This document shows, piece after piece, positions 56,228 to 64,000 of a stretch of 64,000 nucleotides of DNA; the stretch's first letter is position 1, and each line of letters starts with the position of its first letter. This DNA comes from Aurantibacter crassamenti. Lineage in GTDB: Bacteria; Bacteroidota; Bacteroidia; Flavobacteriales; Flavobacteriaceae. The stretch spans positions 1,054,001 to 1,118,000 of the forward strand of contig NZ_JAFBGM010000002.1 of NCBI RefSeq assembly GCF_016811105.1, in the 5' to 3' direction. The position numbers were made by a program, and so were the translations under genes. The notes under the pieces were generated by a model. That model had not been told where the DNA came from, did no database searches, and saw nothing but the letters and a program-made list of their open reading frames with translations.

Positions 56228-57001
56228 TTATGAGAATAAATCATTTAGCACCTTAGCTAAACGAAGTCCACCCTTTTGCAATTGCGCTTCAACAGTATCC
56301 CACCAAACATAACTATAACGATAGTACAGTTTATCACCAACTTCAACAGAGTCATAAATTCGATCTGCAACTTCTTGAGATTCTTCAATCCAATCTAAAA
56401 CATCACCTTTTTGAATAGCTTTTACTTGGCCTTTATTCAAAGCTGGTAATTTAGCAGCAAGTTCAGTGTAACTCATACCATAATCATTGATCATATTACT
56501 ATCCCAAACCTTATGTAAATTGGTGCCTTTATTAAACCATTGTAGTTGAATATCATTACCGCCTTTATCTTCTAATCTACCAATATGCATAGGTTGGTGT
56601 AAGTCGCCAATAAAATGCACCAACATTTTTAAGTAAAATACTTTATCTGCTTTAGAACTATTCTCATCTTTTATGATGCGCTTGCACTCATTAATAGCTG
56701 TTATTAAATCGCCATATTTATTTGGTGCATCATCACCATAATCTTTTCCTTCAGCAATGTTTGCATAATGCCATGCATTAAATTTTCTATAAATAGAATC
56801 AGCTTTTATTTCATCTGCAAAATTTGAAACAGCCGCTAAACTTTGTCCATTCAATAATTGGTTTAATGTCTTTTTAGTTTTCTGGTTTAACTGTTGTTGT
56901 GCAACTTCTCCTATAGTTCTATGGCCAGTTTTAGACCAAATAGGACCGTCAGCAAAAGCGAATTGAATTGATAACAAAAACAGTACAATTATTTTTTTCA
57001 T
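56228..57001 (-). CDS. S1/P1 nuclease-family protein
   Basis: The 257-residue product has a signal peptide (KKIIVLFLLSIQFAFA). The S1/P1 zinc site is visible in W22SKTGHRTIGEVAQ, NAWHYANIA, YLKMLVHFIGDLHQPMHIG and NLHKVWD. The family cleaves single-stranded nucleic acids and 3'-nucleotides with three zinc ions. In classical members the mature N-terminus is the ligand Trp; here DGPI precedes it, so processing may differ or the ligand set may vary. It is between the AlkB-like terminator and the divergent PBP1A gene. Confidence 0.92.
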   Translation of the reverse strand: MKKIIVLFLLSIQFAFADGPIWSKTGHRTIGEVAQQQLNQKTKKTLNQLLNGQSLAAVSNFADEIKADSIYRKFNAWHYANIAEGKDYGDDAPNKYGDLITAINECKRIIKDENSSKADKVFYLKMLVHFIGDLHQPMHIGRLEDKGGNDIQLQWFNKGTNLHKVWDSNMINDYGMSYTELAAKLPALNKGQVKAIQKGDVLDWIEESQEVADRIYDSVEVGDKLYYRYSYVWWDTVEAQLQKGGLRLAKVLNDLFS

Positions 57002-57219
57002 TTCAGTTATATTTAAACTGGAGTAACCTCTTGCTTTATGCGAAAATAATTCATTTTATTTCCAGCTCATCCATTTTTATGATTTCATATTCCTTTTTTA
57101 AATCGAAAGAAAAGATGAGAACATAGGTTAAAAGTAAAAAAACGAACTCTAATCTATTGTTAAGAAATTGCGCAGATTGAAAATTTAATTTGATCTTGCA
57201 AGCTTACTATTTTACATCC

Positions 57220-59475
57220 ATGTTGAAAAAAATAAAATCTAAGTTTTTTAAATATTTTACTATTATCTGTTTTATAGGTATAGTAGGTGCTACGCTATTA
57301 ATTTTTAGTGTTCGATTAGGGTTATGGGGCCAATTGCCAGATAACGAAGAGCTTTCAAATTTTCAGTACCAAAGAGCATCTGAGGTTTATACTGCAGACA
57401 GTGTGTTAATAGGTAAGTATTATCTTTTTGACCGCCAGCCTATTGCTTTTGAAAAAATTCCGGAACATTTAATTGAGGCACTCGTTGCTATTGAAGATGA
57501 GCGTTTTTATGAACATAAGGGTATAGATTATCCTAGTCTTTTGCGTGTGGCCTTAAAAACTATTTTATTACAAGACCAATCTTCAGGGGGCGGTAGTACA
57601 CTTACACAACAATTAGCAAAAAACTTATACCCTAGAAGAGAACGAAAAAAAACGAATATTGCCGTAGATAAAATCAAAGAGATGTTTATCGCAGCTCGAC
57701 TTGAAGATTTATTTTCTAAAGAAGAAATAATTACCCACTACCTCAATACCGTTTCTTTTGGTGACAACACCTTTGGTATTGAAAGTTCTTCTTTAAAATT
57801 CTTTAATAAAAAAGCACAAGAATTAACTATTGAAGAAGCTGCCGTTTTAGTGGGCATGTTGAAAGCAACTTATGGTTATAATCCGAGAATATATCCGAAG
57901 AAAAGTTTAGAACGACGCAATTTGGTCATACAGTCAATGGCTAAAAACAATTTTATTTCTGAGAATGAAAAAGATAGTATTTCAGAAATACCATTGAAAT
58001 TAAACTACAGAGATTTTGATTATTCTGACGGACTTGCTCCATATTTTCGGGAAGAAGTTCGCAAGAAAATGTTACAATGGGTGAGCAAACAAAAAGAAGA
58101 GGGCAACGATTATAATATCTATACCTCAGGCCTGAAAATTTATACCACGCTAGATTCAAAAATGCAACGCTTTGCAGAAGAAGCCATGATAAAGCACATG
58201 TCTTCTTTGCAAAATAAATTTGAGAAAAGTTATGGTAAAAATGCACCCTGGCTCACCGATAAAAATCTAATTACCAAATTAGTAAAACGAACTAATGCTT
58301 ATAAAAATTTAAAGGAGACAGGTTTAAAAGATTCACAAATCATGGATTCACTTCGAAAAAAGAGGACTATGAATTTGACGGATTGGTCAGGTGAAAAAAC
58401 TGTAGAAGCTAGCGTTATTGACAGTGTAAAACACTATATGAAGTTTTTGAACACAGGTTCATTAGCAATAGATTCAAAAACAGGTGCGGTAAAAACATGG
58501 ATTGGCGGGGTGAACTTTAAACATTTTAAATTTGATCATGTGGCACAAAGTAAACGCCAAGTCGGTTCTACTTTTAAACCCATAGTATATACCGCTGCAT
58601 TAGAAGTTGGTATTTCACCATGTACATATTTTTCAGCCGAAGAAGTTGAATATGATAATTTAAAAGGATGGTCACCCAGCAATTCAGGTGATACAGATGA
58701 GCAATACCTCAATTATTCTATGGAAATGGCACTTAGTAATTCTGTGAATACAGTTGCTGTAAAAATTCTAGAGAAAACGGGCATTGATAATGTTTTAGTA
58801 CAAGCCAAAAACATGGGCATATTTTCTAAGTTACCCAAACAGCCCTCTTTAGCTTTGGGTACAGGTGAAATTTATGCTAATGAATTGGCTGGTGCTTATG
58901 CCAGTTTTGTAAATAATGGCAGGGCCGTATTACCGTATTTAATAGAAAAAATAACAAATCAAAAAGATTCCGTTTTAACCAATTTTGAGCCAAAAAGAGC
59001 CGTAAAAAGTGCTTTTTCTAAAGAAACTGGTGAAATTATGCTTGAAATGATGAAATCTACAATAAATCAAGGTACGGCATCTCGACTGCGTTCAACGTAT
59101 AAATTACGTAATGATATTGCTGGAAAAACGGGGACAACACAAAACAATAAAGATGCTTGGTTTGTTGCTTTAACTCCAAAAATTGTTCATGTTACTTGGG
59201 TGGGTTTAGATAATCATGAAATTGGTTTTAAGAACACCAGCTTGGGTCAAGGTGCCAATGCTGCCCTTCCCCTATTTGCACTTTGGATGCAAAAAATGAA
59301 TCAAGAATCAGATTTCAATTATATAACACAGGCGCGCTTTCCTAGACCTAGTAATTCAGTATTAAGAAGTTTAGATTGTGAGCCCATAAAGCGAGACGGT
59401 TTTTTCAAGCGACTTTTTAAAAATCCGAATAAAAAGAAAGTAAAAAAGTTTCGCTCTAAAAACACCAATACATAA
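57220..59475 (+). CDS. Penicillin-binding protein 1A (transglycosylase/transpeptidase)
   Basis: The bifunctional enzyme builds and cross-links peptidoglycan. ATG 57220 (MLKKIKSKFFKYFTIICFIG) gives 751 residues; an upstream TTG (57190) is less likely. After the membrane helix the GT51 domain has VAIEDERFYEHKGIDYPSL with the catalytic Glu, SGGGSTLTQQLAKNLYP and FGDNTFGIESSS. The transpeptidase has the SxxK motif in RQVGSTFKPIVYTAAL, SxN in LSNSVNTVAVK and KTG in AGKTGTTQNNKDAWF. A short basic C-terminal tail follows. The gene stands alone in an AT-rich gap; its next neighbour begins 87 bp later. Confidence 0.96.
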   Translation: MLKKIKSKFFKYFTIICFIGIVGATLLIFSVRLGLWGQLPDNEELSNFQYQRASEVYTADSVLIGKYYLFDRQPIAFEKIPEHLIEALVAIEDERFYEHKGIDYPSLLRVALKTILLQDQSSGGGSTLTQQLAKNLYPRRERKKTNIAVDKIKEMFIAARLEDLFSKEEIITHYLNTVSFGDNTFGIESSSLKFFNKKAQELTIEEAAVLVGMLKATYGYNPRIYPKKSLERRNLVIQSMAKNNFISENEKDSISEIPLKLNYRDFDYSDGLAPYFREEVRKKMLQWVSKQKEEGNDYNIYTSGLKIYTTLDSKMQRFAEEAMIKHMSSLQNKFEKSYGKNAPWLTDKNLITKLVKRTNAYKNLKETGLKDSQIMDSLRKKRTMNLTDWSGEKTVEASVIDSVKHYMKFLNTGSLAIDSKTGAVKTWIGGVNFKHFKFDHVAQSKRQVGSTFKPIVYTAALEVGISPCTYFSAEEVEYDNLKGWSPSNSGDTDEQYLNYSMEMALSNSVNTVAVKILEKTGIDNVLVQAKNMGIFSKLPKQPSLALGTGEIYANELAGAYASFVNNGRAVLPYLIEKITNQKDSVLTNFEPKRAVKSAFSKETGEIMLEMMKSTINQGTASRLRSTYKLRNDIAGKTGTTQNNKDAWFVALTPKIVHVTWVGLDNHEIGFKNTSLGQGANAALPLFALWMQKMNQESDFNYITQARFPRPSNSVLRSLDCEPIKRDGFFKRLFKNPNKKKVKKFRSKNTNT

Positions 59476-59562
59476 AGGTCAATTTTTTTTAGTCAATAAA
59501 ATGATGTTGTATTGTTTATTTTGATATCTTTATGATATCATTTTAATATCAACCAAAAATTT

Positions 59563-60429
59563 ATGATCATGACAAACGAGAAAGAAATTAGCCCAATGAA
59601 TGGTTACATTATGATTTTACTTCTTGTACTACTACTATTTGGTGGTGCATTCATGTTATTACGGTTTCATCCAGCGTTACCAGTAATTGCAATACTATGT
59701 GCAATACTCATTGTACCTGGTTTTGTTTTAGTAAACCCTAATAGTTCAAGAGTTTTGTTATTATTCGGTAGTTATGTAGGCACAATAAAGAAAAATGGCT
59801 TGTTTTGGGTTAATCCTTTATATACAAAAAAGAAAATATCATTGCGTGCCAGTAATTTTGATAGTGAACGTTTAAAAGTGAATGATAAGTTGGGGAACCC
59901 CATAATGATTAGTACAATATTAGTATGGCGGGTAACCGACACCTATAAAGCCGCTTTTGATGTTGATGACTATCAAAATTTTGTACGCGTTCAAACTGAT
60001 GCCGCTGTTCGTAAATTGGCAAGCATGTATCCGTATGATAATTTTGCAGACGAAGGTCTTGATGAAGATATTACCTTACGGTCGAGTTTAAATGAAGTTA
60101 GTATAGCCTTAGAAAAAGAACTTCAAGAACGCTTGTCAATGGCTGGTATTGAAGTTCTAGAAGCTAGAATTGGTTATTTAGCCTATGCACAAGAAATAGC
60201 AAATGCTATGCTGAAAAGACAACAAGCAACAGCAATAGTTGCCGCAAGACATAAGATTGTAGAAGGTGCGGTTAGTATGGTAGAAATGGCACTTGATGAG
60301 CTTAACAAAAAGAATGTTGTTGACCTTGACGAAGAACGTAAAGCAGCAATGGTAAGTAATTTAATGGTGGTTTTATGCTCAGATAAAGACGCAGCGCCAA
60401 TAGTAAATGCGGGAACCCTAAATCATTAA
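59563..60429 (+). CDS. SPFH domain protein (slipin/stomatin-like)
   Basis: The 288 residues have a membrane region with two hydrophobic segments (about 14-60). An SPFH/Band-7 domain follows at about 60-220 (SRVLLLFGSYVGTIKKNGLF, ISLRASNFDSERLKVNDKLG, STILVWRVTDTYKAAFDVDD). The C-terminal end holds the long AEA-type helix (LKRQQATAIVAARHKIVEGA). SPFH proteins assemble in membrane microdomains and scaffold proteases or channels. The next gene starts 3 bp after its stop, and a tiny Arc-like gene then overlaps that one by 8 bp. The three appear to be one operon. Confidence 0.92.
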   Translation: MIMTNEKEISPMNGYIMILLLVLLLFGGAFMLLRFHPALPVIAILCAILIVPGFVLVNPNSSRVLLLFGSYVGTIKKNGLFWVNPLYTKKKISLRASNFDSERLKVNDKLGNPIMISTILVWRVTDTYKAAFDVDDYQNFVRVQTDAAVRKLASMYPYDNFADEGLDEDITLRSSLNEVSIALEKELQERLSMAGIEVLEARIGYLAYAQEIANAMLKRQQATAIVAARHKIVEGAVSMVEMALDELNKKNVVDLDEERKAAMVSNLMVVLCSDKDAAPIVNAGTLNH

Positions 60430-60432
60430 GCA

Positions 60433-60915
60433 ATGCGAGTTTTTAATGAAGTACAACGTTTTAAGCAATGGTGGTTATGGCTAATGTTACTGGCTATCTT
60501 AAGTTTTCTATTATATGATTTTTTCACTGTTGAAAAATCTGAAGAAAATTCAATAGCCCTATTTATTGGTATATTCACTATAATACCCGTTGTACTATTG
60601 TTTGTTACAATGAAGTTAAAAACTACGATTAATGAGATTGGCGTACACTATCAATTTAAACCATTTCAATTTTCAAATAGAACTATCCGGTGGTCAGAAA
60701 TTGAAGAATGTTACCTTCGCACATACAAACCCATAAGTGAATATGGTGGGTGGGGATTGCGCGGTACATCTCGCAATAACAAAGCATATAATGTAAGTGG
60801 AAATAAAGGCATACAAATTGTATTAAAAACAAAAGATAAAATACTTGTTGGTACTCAGAAAGAAAAGGATGCCCAACAAATAATTCACCGTTATTTTAAT
60901 AAAGGGAATGAGTAA
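60433..60915 (+). CDS. Membrane protein with PH-like domain
   Basis: The 160-residue product has two N-terminal hydrophobic segments (WWLWLMLLAILSFLLYDFF and ALFIGIFTIIPVVLLFVTM). A beta-rich soluble region follows (TINEIGVHYQFKPFQFSN, EECYLRTYKPISEYGGWG, IQIVLKTKDKILVGTQKEKD) like a bacterial PH-type fold. It overlaps the downstream Arc-like gene by 8 bp (GAATGAGTAA). The function is unknown; the SPFH neighbour suggests a membrane-domain partner. Confidence 0.75.
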   Translation: MRVFNEVQRFKQWWLWLMLLAILSFLLYDFFTVEKSEENSIALFIGIFTIIPVVLLFVTMKLKTTINEIGVHYQFKPFQFSNRTIRWSEIEECYLRTYKPISEYGGWGLRGTSRNNKAYNVSGNKGIQIVLKTKDKILVGTQKEKDAQQIIHRYFNKGNE

Positions 60916-61078
60916 AAAAAAGGCTTTCGCGCTACGTTTAAATGAAGAAATGCTTAAAGCAATTGAAAAATGGGCTGCAGATGAATTCCGCAGTACCAAT
61001 GGCCAAATTGAGTGGATGCTTATGAAGAGTTTAAAAGAAGCAAAGAGAGATCCTAAAAAAAATACCAATAAAGAATAG
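60908..61078 (+). CDS. Arc-like ribbon-helix-helix protein (56 residues)
   Basis: The ATG at 60908 overlaps the previous stop, and the frame runs 57 codons to the TAG at 61076. The sequence KKKAFALRLNEEMLKAIEKW with ADEFRSTNGQIEWMLMKSLK matches the Arc/MetJ fold: a single beta strand and two helices that dimerise on DNA. It is the short third member of the SPFH operon. The target could be the operon itself. A basic Lys-rich tail ends it. Confidence is limited by size. Confidence 0.75.
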   Translation: MSKKKAFALRLNEEMLKAIEKWAADEFRSTNGQIEWMLMKSLKEAKRDPKKNTNKE

Positions 61079-61315
61079 TAACTATTAAATGGCAATTAGC
61101 CGATTACTAACTTTTTAATACGTTTTCAAAAACCAATTTCAGCTGAACAAAGTTGAATCGTCTACCATTAAAACGAAAAAGTATATTAAGCACCTTTTTA
61201 AAAATTTAAATAGAAAATTTTAGAACTAAATAATTCTTAAAATGGCATAAAAAAATTGGGATTTATTTAACTCAATATTCAATTAAATTTGAGTTACCAG
61301 CCAAACCAATTATCA

Positions 61316-63517
61316 ATGCCACGATTTTATAGCGCTTTATTGTTCTTGCTATTCTCGTTTTTAACCTATTCACAAGCGCAAAATGATTCATTTACAGTAA
61401 AATTTATTTCTGAGACCATAGTGCCAGATGGAATTTTAGATGAAACTATTTGGCAAACAGCCGAAAGTGTTTCAAATTACTGGCAGTATTTTCCCACCGA
61501 TTCTGTTCGAGCCAAACAACAATCTGAAGTCAAAATATTGTACGATGATCTCAATCTATATATAGGGATTAAGGCACAATCTGTTGGAAAAAATTATGCG
61601 CTTACTTCGCTAAAAAGAGATTTCAGAGGATCAGGAAACGATAGTTTTTCAGTTTTGTTCGACACCTATAGTGATGGGCAAAATGCCTTTTTGTTTGGTA
61701 TAAATCCGCATGGGGTTCGCAGAGAAGGGTTAATTTCAGGTGGTGGTAGTAATCAAGAACGAGACTATAGTCTTTCATGGGATGTTAAGTGGAAAGGCGA
61801 TGCAAAAATGTACGACGGATATTTTACTGCAGAAATGGTAATTCCTTTAACATCATTAAAATTTAAAGAAGGTGCCACACAGTGGCGGTTTAATAGTTAT
61901 CGAATAGATACCCAATCAAATGAGCGCAGTTCTTGGGCAAGAATTCCTCAAAATCAATTGATATTTAGTACAGCTTTTATGGGCGACATGGTTTTTGAAA
62001 AACCATTGGGAAAATCAAAAACACCGTTAGCGGTCATTCCGTATATAAATGCTATTTCACAAAAAGATTTTGAAATAGATAAAGGTCTAAACAGTATAAA
62101 AATTGGTGGTGACGCAAAAGTATCGATAGGCAATAATTTAAATTTAGATATCACTGTAAACCCAGATTTCTCTCAAGTTGAAGTTGATGATCAAGTCACT
62201 AATCTTACGCGTTTCGAAGTTAATTTACCTGAAAAACGACAATTCTTTATTGATAATAATGACCTATTCGCGAGCTTCGGAGATGGTTTTGATGTAAGTC
62301 CATTTTTCTCAAGAAGAATTGGTATTGCTGAAGACTCATTAGGTGAGACAATAGAAAATAAAATTAACGCAGGAGTACGGCTTAGTGGCAAATTGACAAA
62401 AAATCTTCGCGTTGGTATGCTTAATATTCAGACCGCCGAAGACTTAGAAAATGAAATAGCTTCTAACAATAATACCATGTTGGCATTTCAACAACGGGTT
62501 TTCTCGAGATCCAATATTGGTGTTTTTTTCATAAATAAACAGTCCTTTAAAGAGTATGATTTTATCGCACCTGAAGATGAGTATAATCGAGTTCTGGGGA
62601 TGGATTTTAACTTAGCATCTCAAGACAATACCTGGAATGGCAAACTATTTCTGCACAAATCATTTAATCCAAATGATAATGAAGGCAACGTAGCAGCTGG
62701 ATCTACATTACGGTATAATAGTAGAAAATTCAATCTTTTTTTAAAAGGTATTTTTGTTGATGAAGATTTTAGATCAGATTTAGGTTTTATTAGAAGAACT
62801 GATGTTTTCAAAAATATAATTAGTCTAGAGCGCGTTTTCTGGCCAGTAACTGGACCATTTCAAAGTCATTCATTGCGAGTTAGACCGATTACTTTTTGGA
62901 AGCCAAGTGATAATTTCAGCAATACGGATTATGATTTTAAATCCACTTGGGAAACAGCATTAAAAAATCAAGTAAAGTTCGGAGTTGAATTGACAAACAG
63001 CTTCACTTATCTTTTTGAAGATTTTGATCCAACCAATACTGATGATGCTATAGAATTACCAAAAAATCATGGTTATCATTATAATTATTTTACACTCACT
63101 TACGAATCTGATAAGCGTAAAATTTTTGGATATGAGTTTGAATCAACAATAGGTAGATTTTATAATGGAAAAAGATTTTCAATCATAAGCGAAATGTCAT
63201 TGCGGTTTCAACCAAAAGTTTTTCTTTCGCTACAATTAAATTACGATAAAGTAAACTTACCAAAACCCTACCCTAGTGCAGATATTTGGTTGGTAAGTCC
63301 TAAAATTGATGTCACCTTTAGTAAATCACTTTTTTGGTCTACACTAGTGCAATACAGTAACCAGAAAGATAATCTTGGTTTCAATTCTCGTTTACAGTGG
63401 CGTTTTGCACCGTTGTCAGATTTATACCTAGTCTACAACAACAATTATTTTGTCAATGCATTTGCACCAAGATTTAGTTCAATAAATCTTAAATTCACCT
63501 ATTGGTTGAATATATAA
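61316..63517 (+). CDS. DUF5916 outer-membrane protein with CBM9-like N-terminal domain
   Basis: ATG 61316 (MPRFYSALLFLLFSFLTYSQAQ) gives 733 residues with a signal peptide; the upstream TTG is rejected. Residues 25-205 form a carbohydrate-binding-module-9-like domain (DGILDETIWQTAESVSNYW, YDDLNLYIGIKA, WRFNSYRIDTQSNERSSWARI). The rest is a DUF5916 beta-barrel (DITVNPDFSQVEVDDQV, LPEKRQFFIDN, LRFQPKVFLSLQLNYD). DUF5916 proteins are likely outer-membrane channels without a known substrate. The carbohydrate-binding domain suggests glycan contact. The HAD-like gene begins 11 bp later. Confidence 0.9.
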   Translation: MPRFYSALLFLLFSFLTYSQAQNDSFTVKFISETIVPDGILDETIWQTAESVSNYWQYFPTDSVRAKQQSEVKILYDDLNLYIGIKAQSVGKNYALTSLKRDFRGSGNDSFSVLFDTYSDGQNAFLFGINPHGVRREGLISGGGSNQERDYSLSWDVKWKGDAKMYDGYFTAEMVIPLTSLKFKEGATQWRFNSYRIDTQSNERSSWARIPQNQLIFSTAFMGDMVFEKPLGKSKTPLAVIPYINAISQKDFEIDKGLNSIKIGGDAKVSIGNNLNLDITVNPDFSQVEVDDQVTNLTRFEVNLPEKRQFFIDNNDLFASFGDGFDVSPFFSRRIGIAEDSLGETIENKINAGVRLSGKLTKNLRVGMLNIQTAEDLENEIASNNNTMLAFQQRVFSRSNIGVFFINKQSFKEYDFIAPEDEYNRVLGMDFNLASQDNTWNGKLFLHKSFNPNDNEGNVAAGSTLRYNSRKFNLFLKGIFVDEDFRSDLGFIRRTDVFKNIISLERVFWPVTGPFQSHSLRVRPITFWKPSDNFSNTDYDFKSTWETALKNQVKFGVELTNSFTYLFEDFDPTNTDDAIELPKNHGYHYNYFTLTYESDKRKIFGYEFESTIGRFYNGKRFSIISEMSLRFQPKVFLSLQLNYDKVNLPKPYPSADIWLVSPKIDVTFSKSLFWSTLVQYSNQKDNLGFNSRLQWRFAPLSDLYLVYNNNYFVNAFAPRFSSINLKFTYWLNI

Positions 63518-63528
63518 TATTGAAGTAA

Positions 63529-64000
63529 ATGAAGTATAAAATTTTTTGTTCTGATTTAGATGGCACACTACTTACCACTAAAAGCGACGTATCTGATTTT
63601 ACCATTTCAGAAATAGCCCGAATAAAAGAACAATTAAAGATTTTCTTGGTTTCTGCTCGCATGCCTCAGTCAATGACCTATTTACAAAAAAGACTTGGTA
63701 TTGAAAACCAGCCCATAATATGTTATAACGGTGCGTTAGTTCTTGATGGTACAAATGAAATTTTATCAATCTCGATCAAAATTGAGGCGGTTGAAAAAGT
63801 ATACGAATTGGCAAAAGTGGAACATATAAAGCTAGGCTTATATTATAATAGCGAATGGTATGTTGAAGAAACATCAGAACGTGTTGAGAAAGAAATTAAA
63901 TACACCTGTGCTGAGCCTATTTTTAGAGATACAAATGAAACTATAGCTGATTGGAAATCACGAAACATTAGCGCGCACAAAATTATGTTGATGGGTACCA
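63529..64000 (+). CDS. HAD-superfamily (Cof-type) phosphatase, 3' end outside window
   Basis: The frame starts at ATG 63529 and remains open to the last base (157 codons visible). Motif I is YKIFCSDLDGTLLTTKS with the nucleophile Asp. It is followed by the cap-region approach LVSARMPQSMTYLQKRLG and YNGALVLDG, typical of Cof-type HADs that dephosphorylate sugar phosphates or FMN. Motifs III and IV lie beyond the edge. It starts 11 bp after the DUF5916 gene. Substrate unknown. Confidence 0.9.
   Translation, partial: MKYKIFCSDLDGTLLTTKSDVSDFTISEIARIKEQLKIFLVSARMPQSMTYLQKRLGIENQPIICYNGALVLDGTNEILSISIKIEAVEKVYELAKVEHIKLGLYYNSEWYVEETSERVEKEIKYTCAEPIFRDTNETIADWKSRNISAHKIMLMGT

Overview
The window is a 64 kb chromosomal piece of a Bacteroidota genome, most likely a marine member of the Flavobacteriaceae. 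The evidence is the low G+C content, the near absence of Shine-Dalgarno sites, a few TAnnTTTG-type promoter boxes, and the gene families present: MoxR with DUF4350 and DUF58, DUF5916, BshC, DUF6249, the LytTR/His_kinase pair, LysM-PBP1 fusions and SPFH proteins. Nothing points to a mobile element: I see no transposase, integrase, phage gene, CRISPR array, tRNA or rRNA.

Layout. 1-3.4 kb: DUF4350, MoxR and DUF58 genes of a Bat-like operon, entered from the left edge. 3.6-8.1 kb: a single-domain response regulator, then a secreted DUF1080 protein, a monooxygenase, a VOC protein, a WYL regulator, a membrane protein and a DUF2007 protein. 8.2-14.3 kb: a TPR protein, a membrane-anchored AraC/TolB-like/TPR regulator, two secreted proteins with identical leaders, and structure-rich intergenic DNA including a 42-bp perfect palindrome. 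14.3-22.7 kb: mostly housekeeping genes on the minus strand (nitronate monooxygenase, mnmA, yidC, pyrG, DUF3820), interrupted by a three-domain fasciclin lipoprotein on the plus strand. 22.8-30.8 kb: a Tat-exported TIM-barrel protein and a LytTR/histidine kinase pair lying between two paralogous five-cysteine mini-lipoproteins, the second inside a four-gene surface-protein operon (Kelch/FN3 lipoprotein, small barrel). 30.8-37.6 kb: guaA followed by a tightly overlapping LysM/PBP1, OsmC, DUF922 set, then bshC. 37.8-44.8 kb: an M14 peptidase, a second TIM-barrel protein, fabH and htpG, the last followed by a candidate small RNA. 45-47.5 kb: myo-inositol oxygenase and an SSS symporter. 47.5-50.8 kb: a tandem gene pair with a duplicated operator, an ECF sigma factor with an overlapping membrane partner, and DUF6249. 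50.9-56.1 kb: two AraC regulators, MOSC, DoxX-like and AlkB-like proteins. 56.2-64 kb: S1/P1 nuclease, PBP1A, an SPFH/PH-like/Arc-like operon, a DUF5916 outer-membrane protein, and a HAD hydrolase cut by the right edge.

Functionally the window mixes core metabolism (CTP, GMP, tRNA thiolation, fatty-acid initiation, bacillithiol, membrane insertion, peptidoglycan synthesis) with surface and sugar-related accessory genes. Myo-inositol uptake and oxidation, a DUF1080 protein and two isomerase-like TIM barrels suggest cyclitol or keto-sugar use. The least explained parts are two candidate structured RNAs (44650-44781 plus strand; 35628-35745 minus strand), the mutually exclusive hairpins at 12285-12362, the duplicated dyads at 47560 and 48393, the SPFH/PH/Arc module, and the paralogous mini-lipoproteins around the LytTR system. 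All functional calls come from reading motifs; no database search was run.
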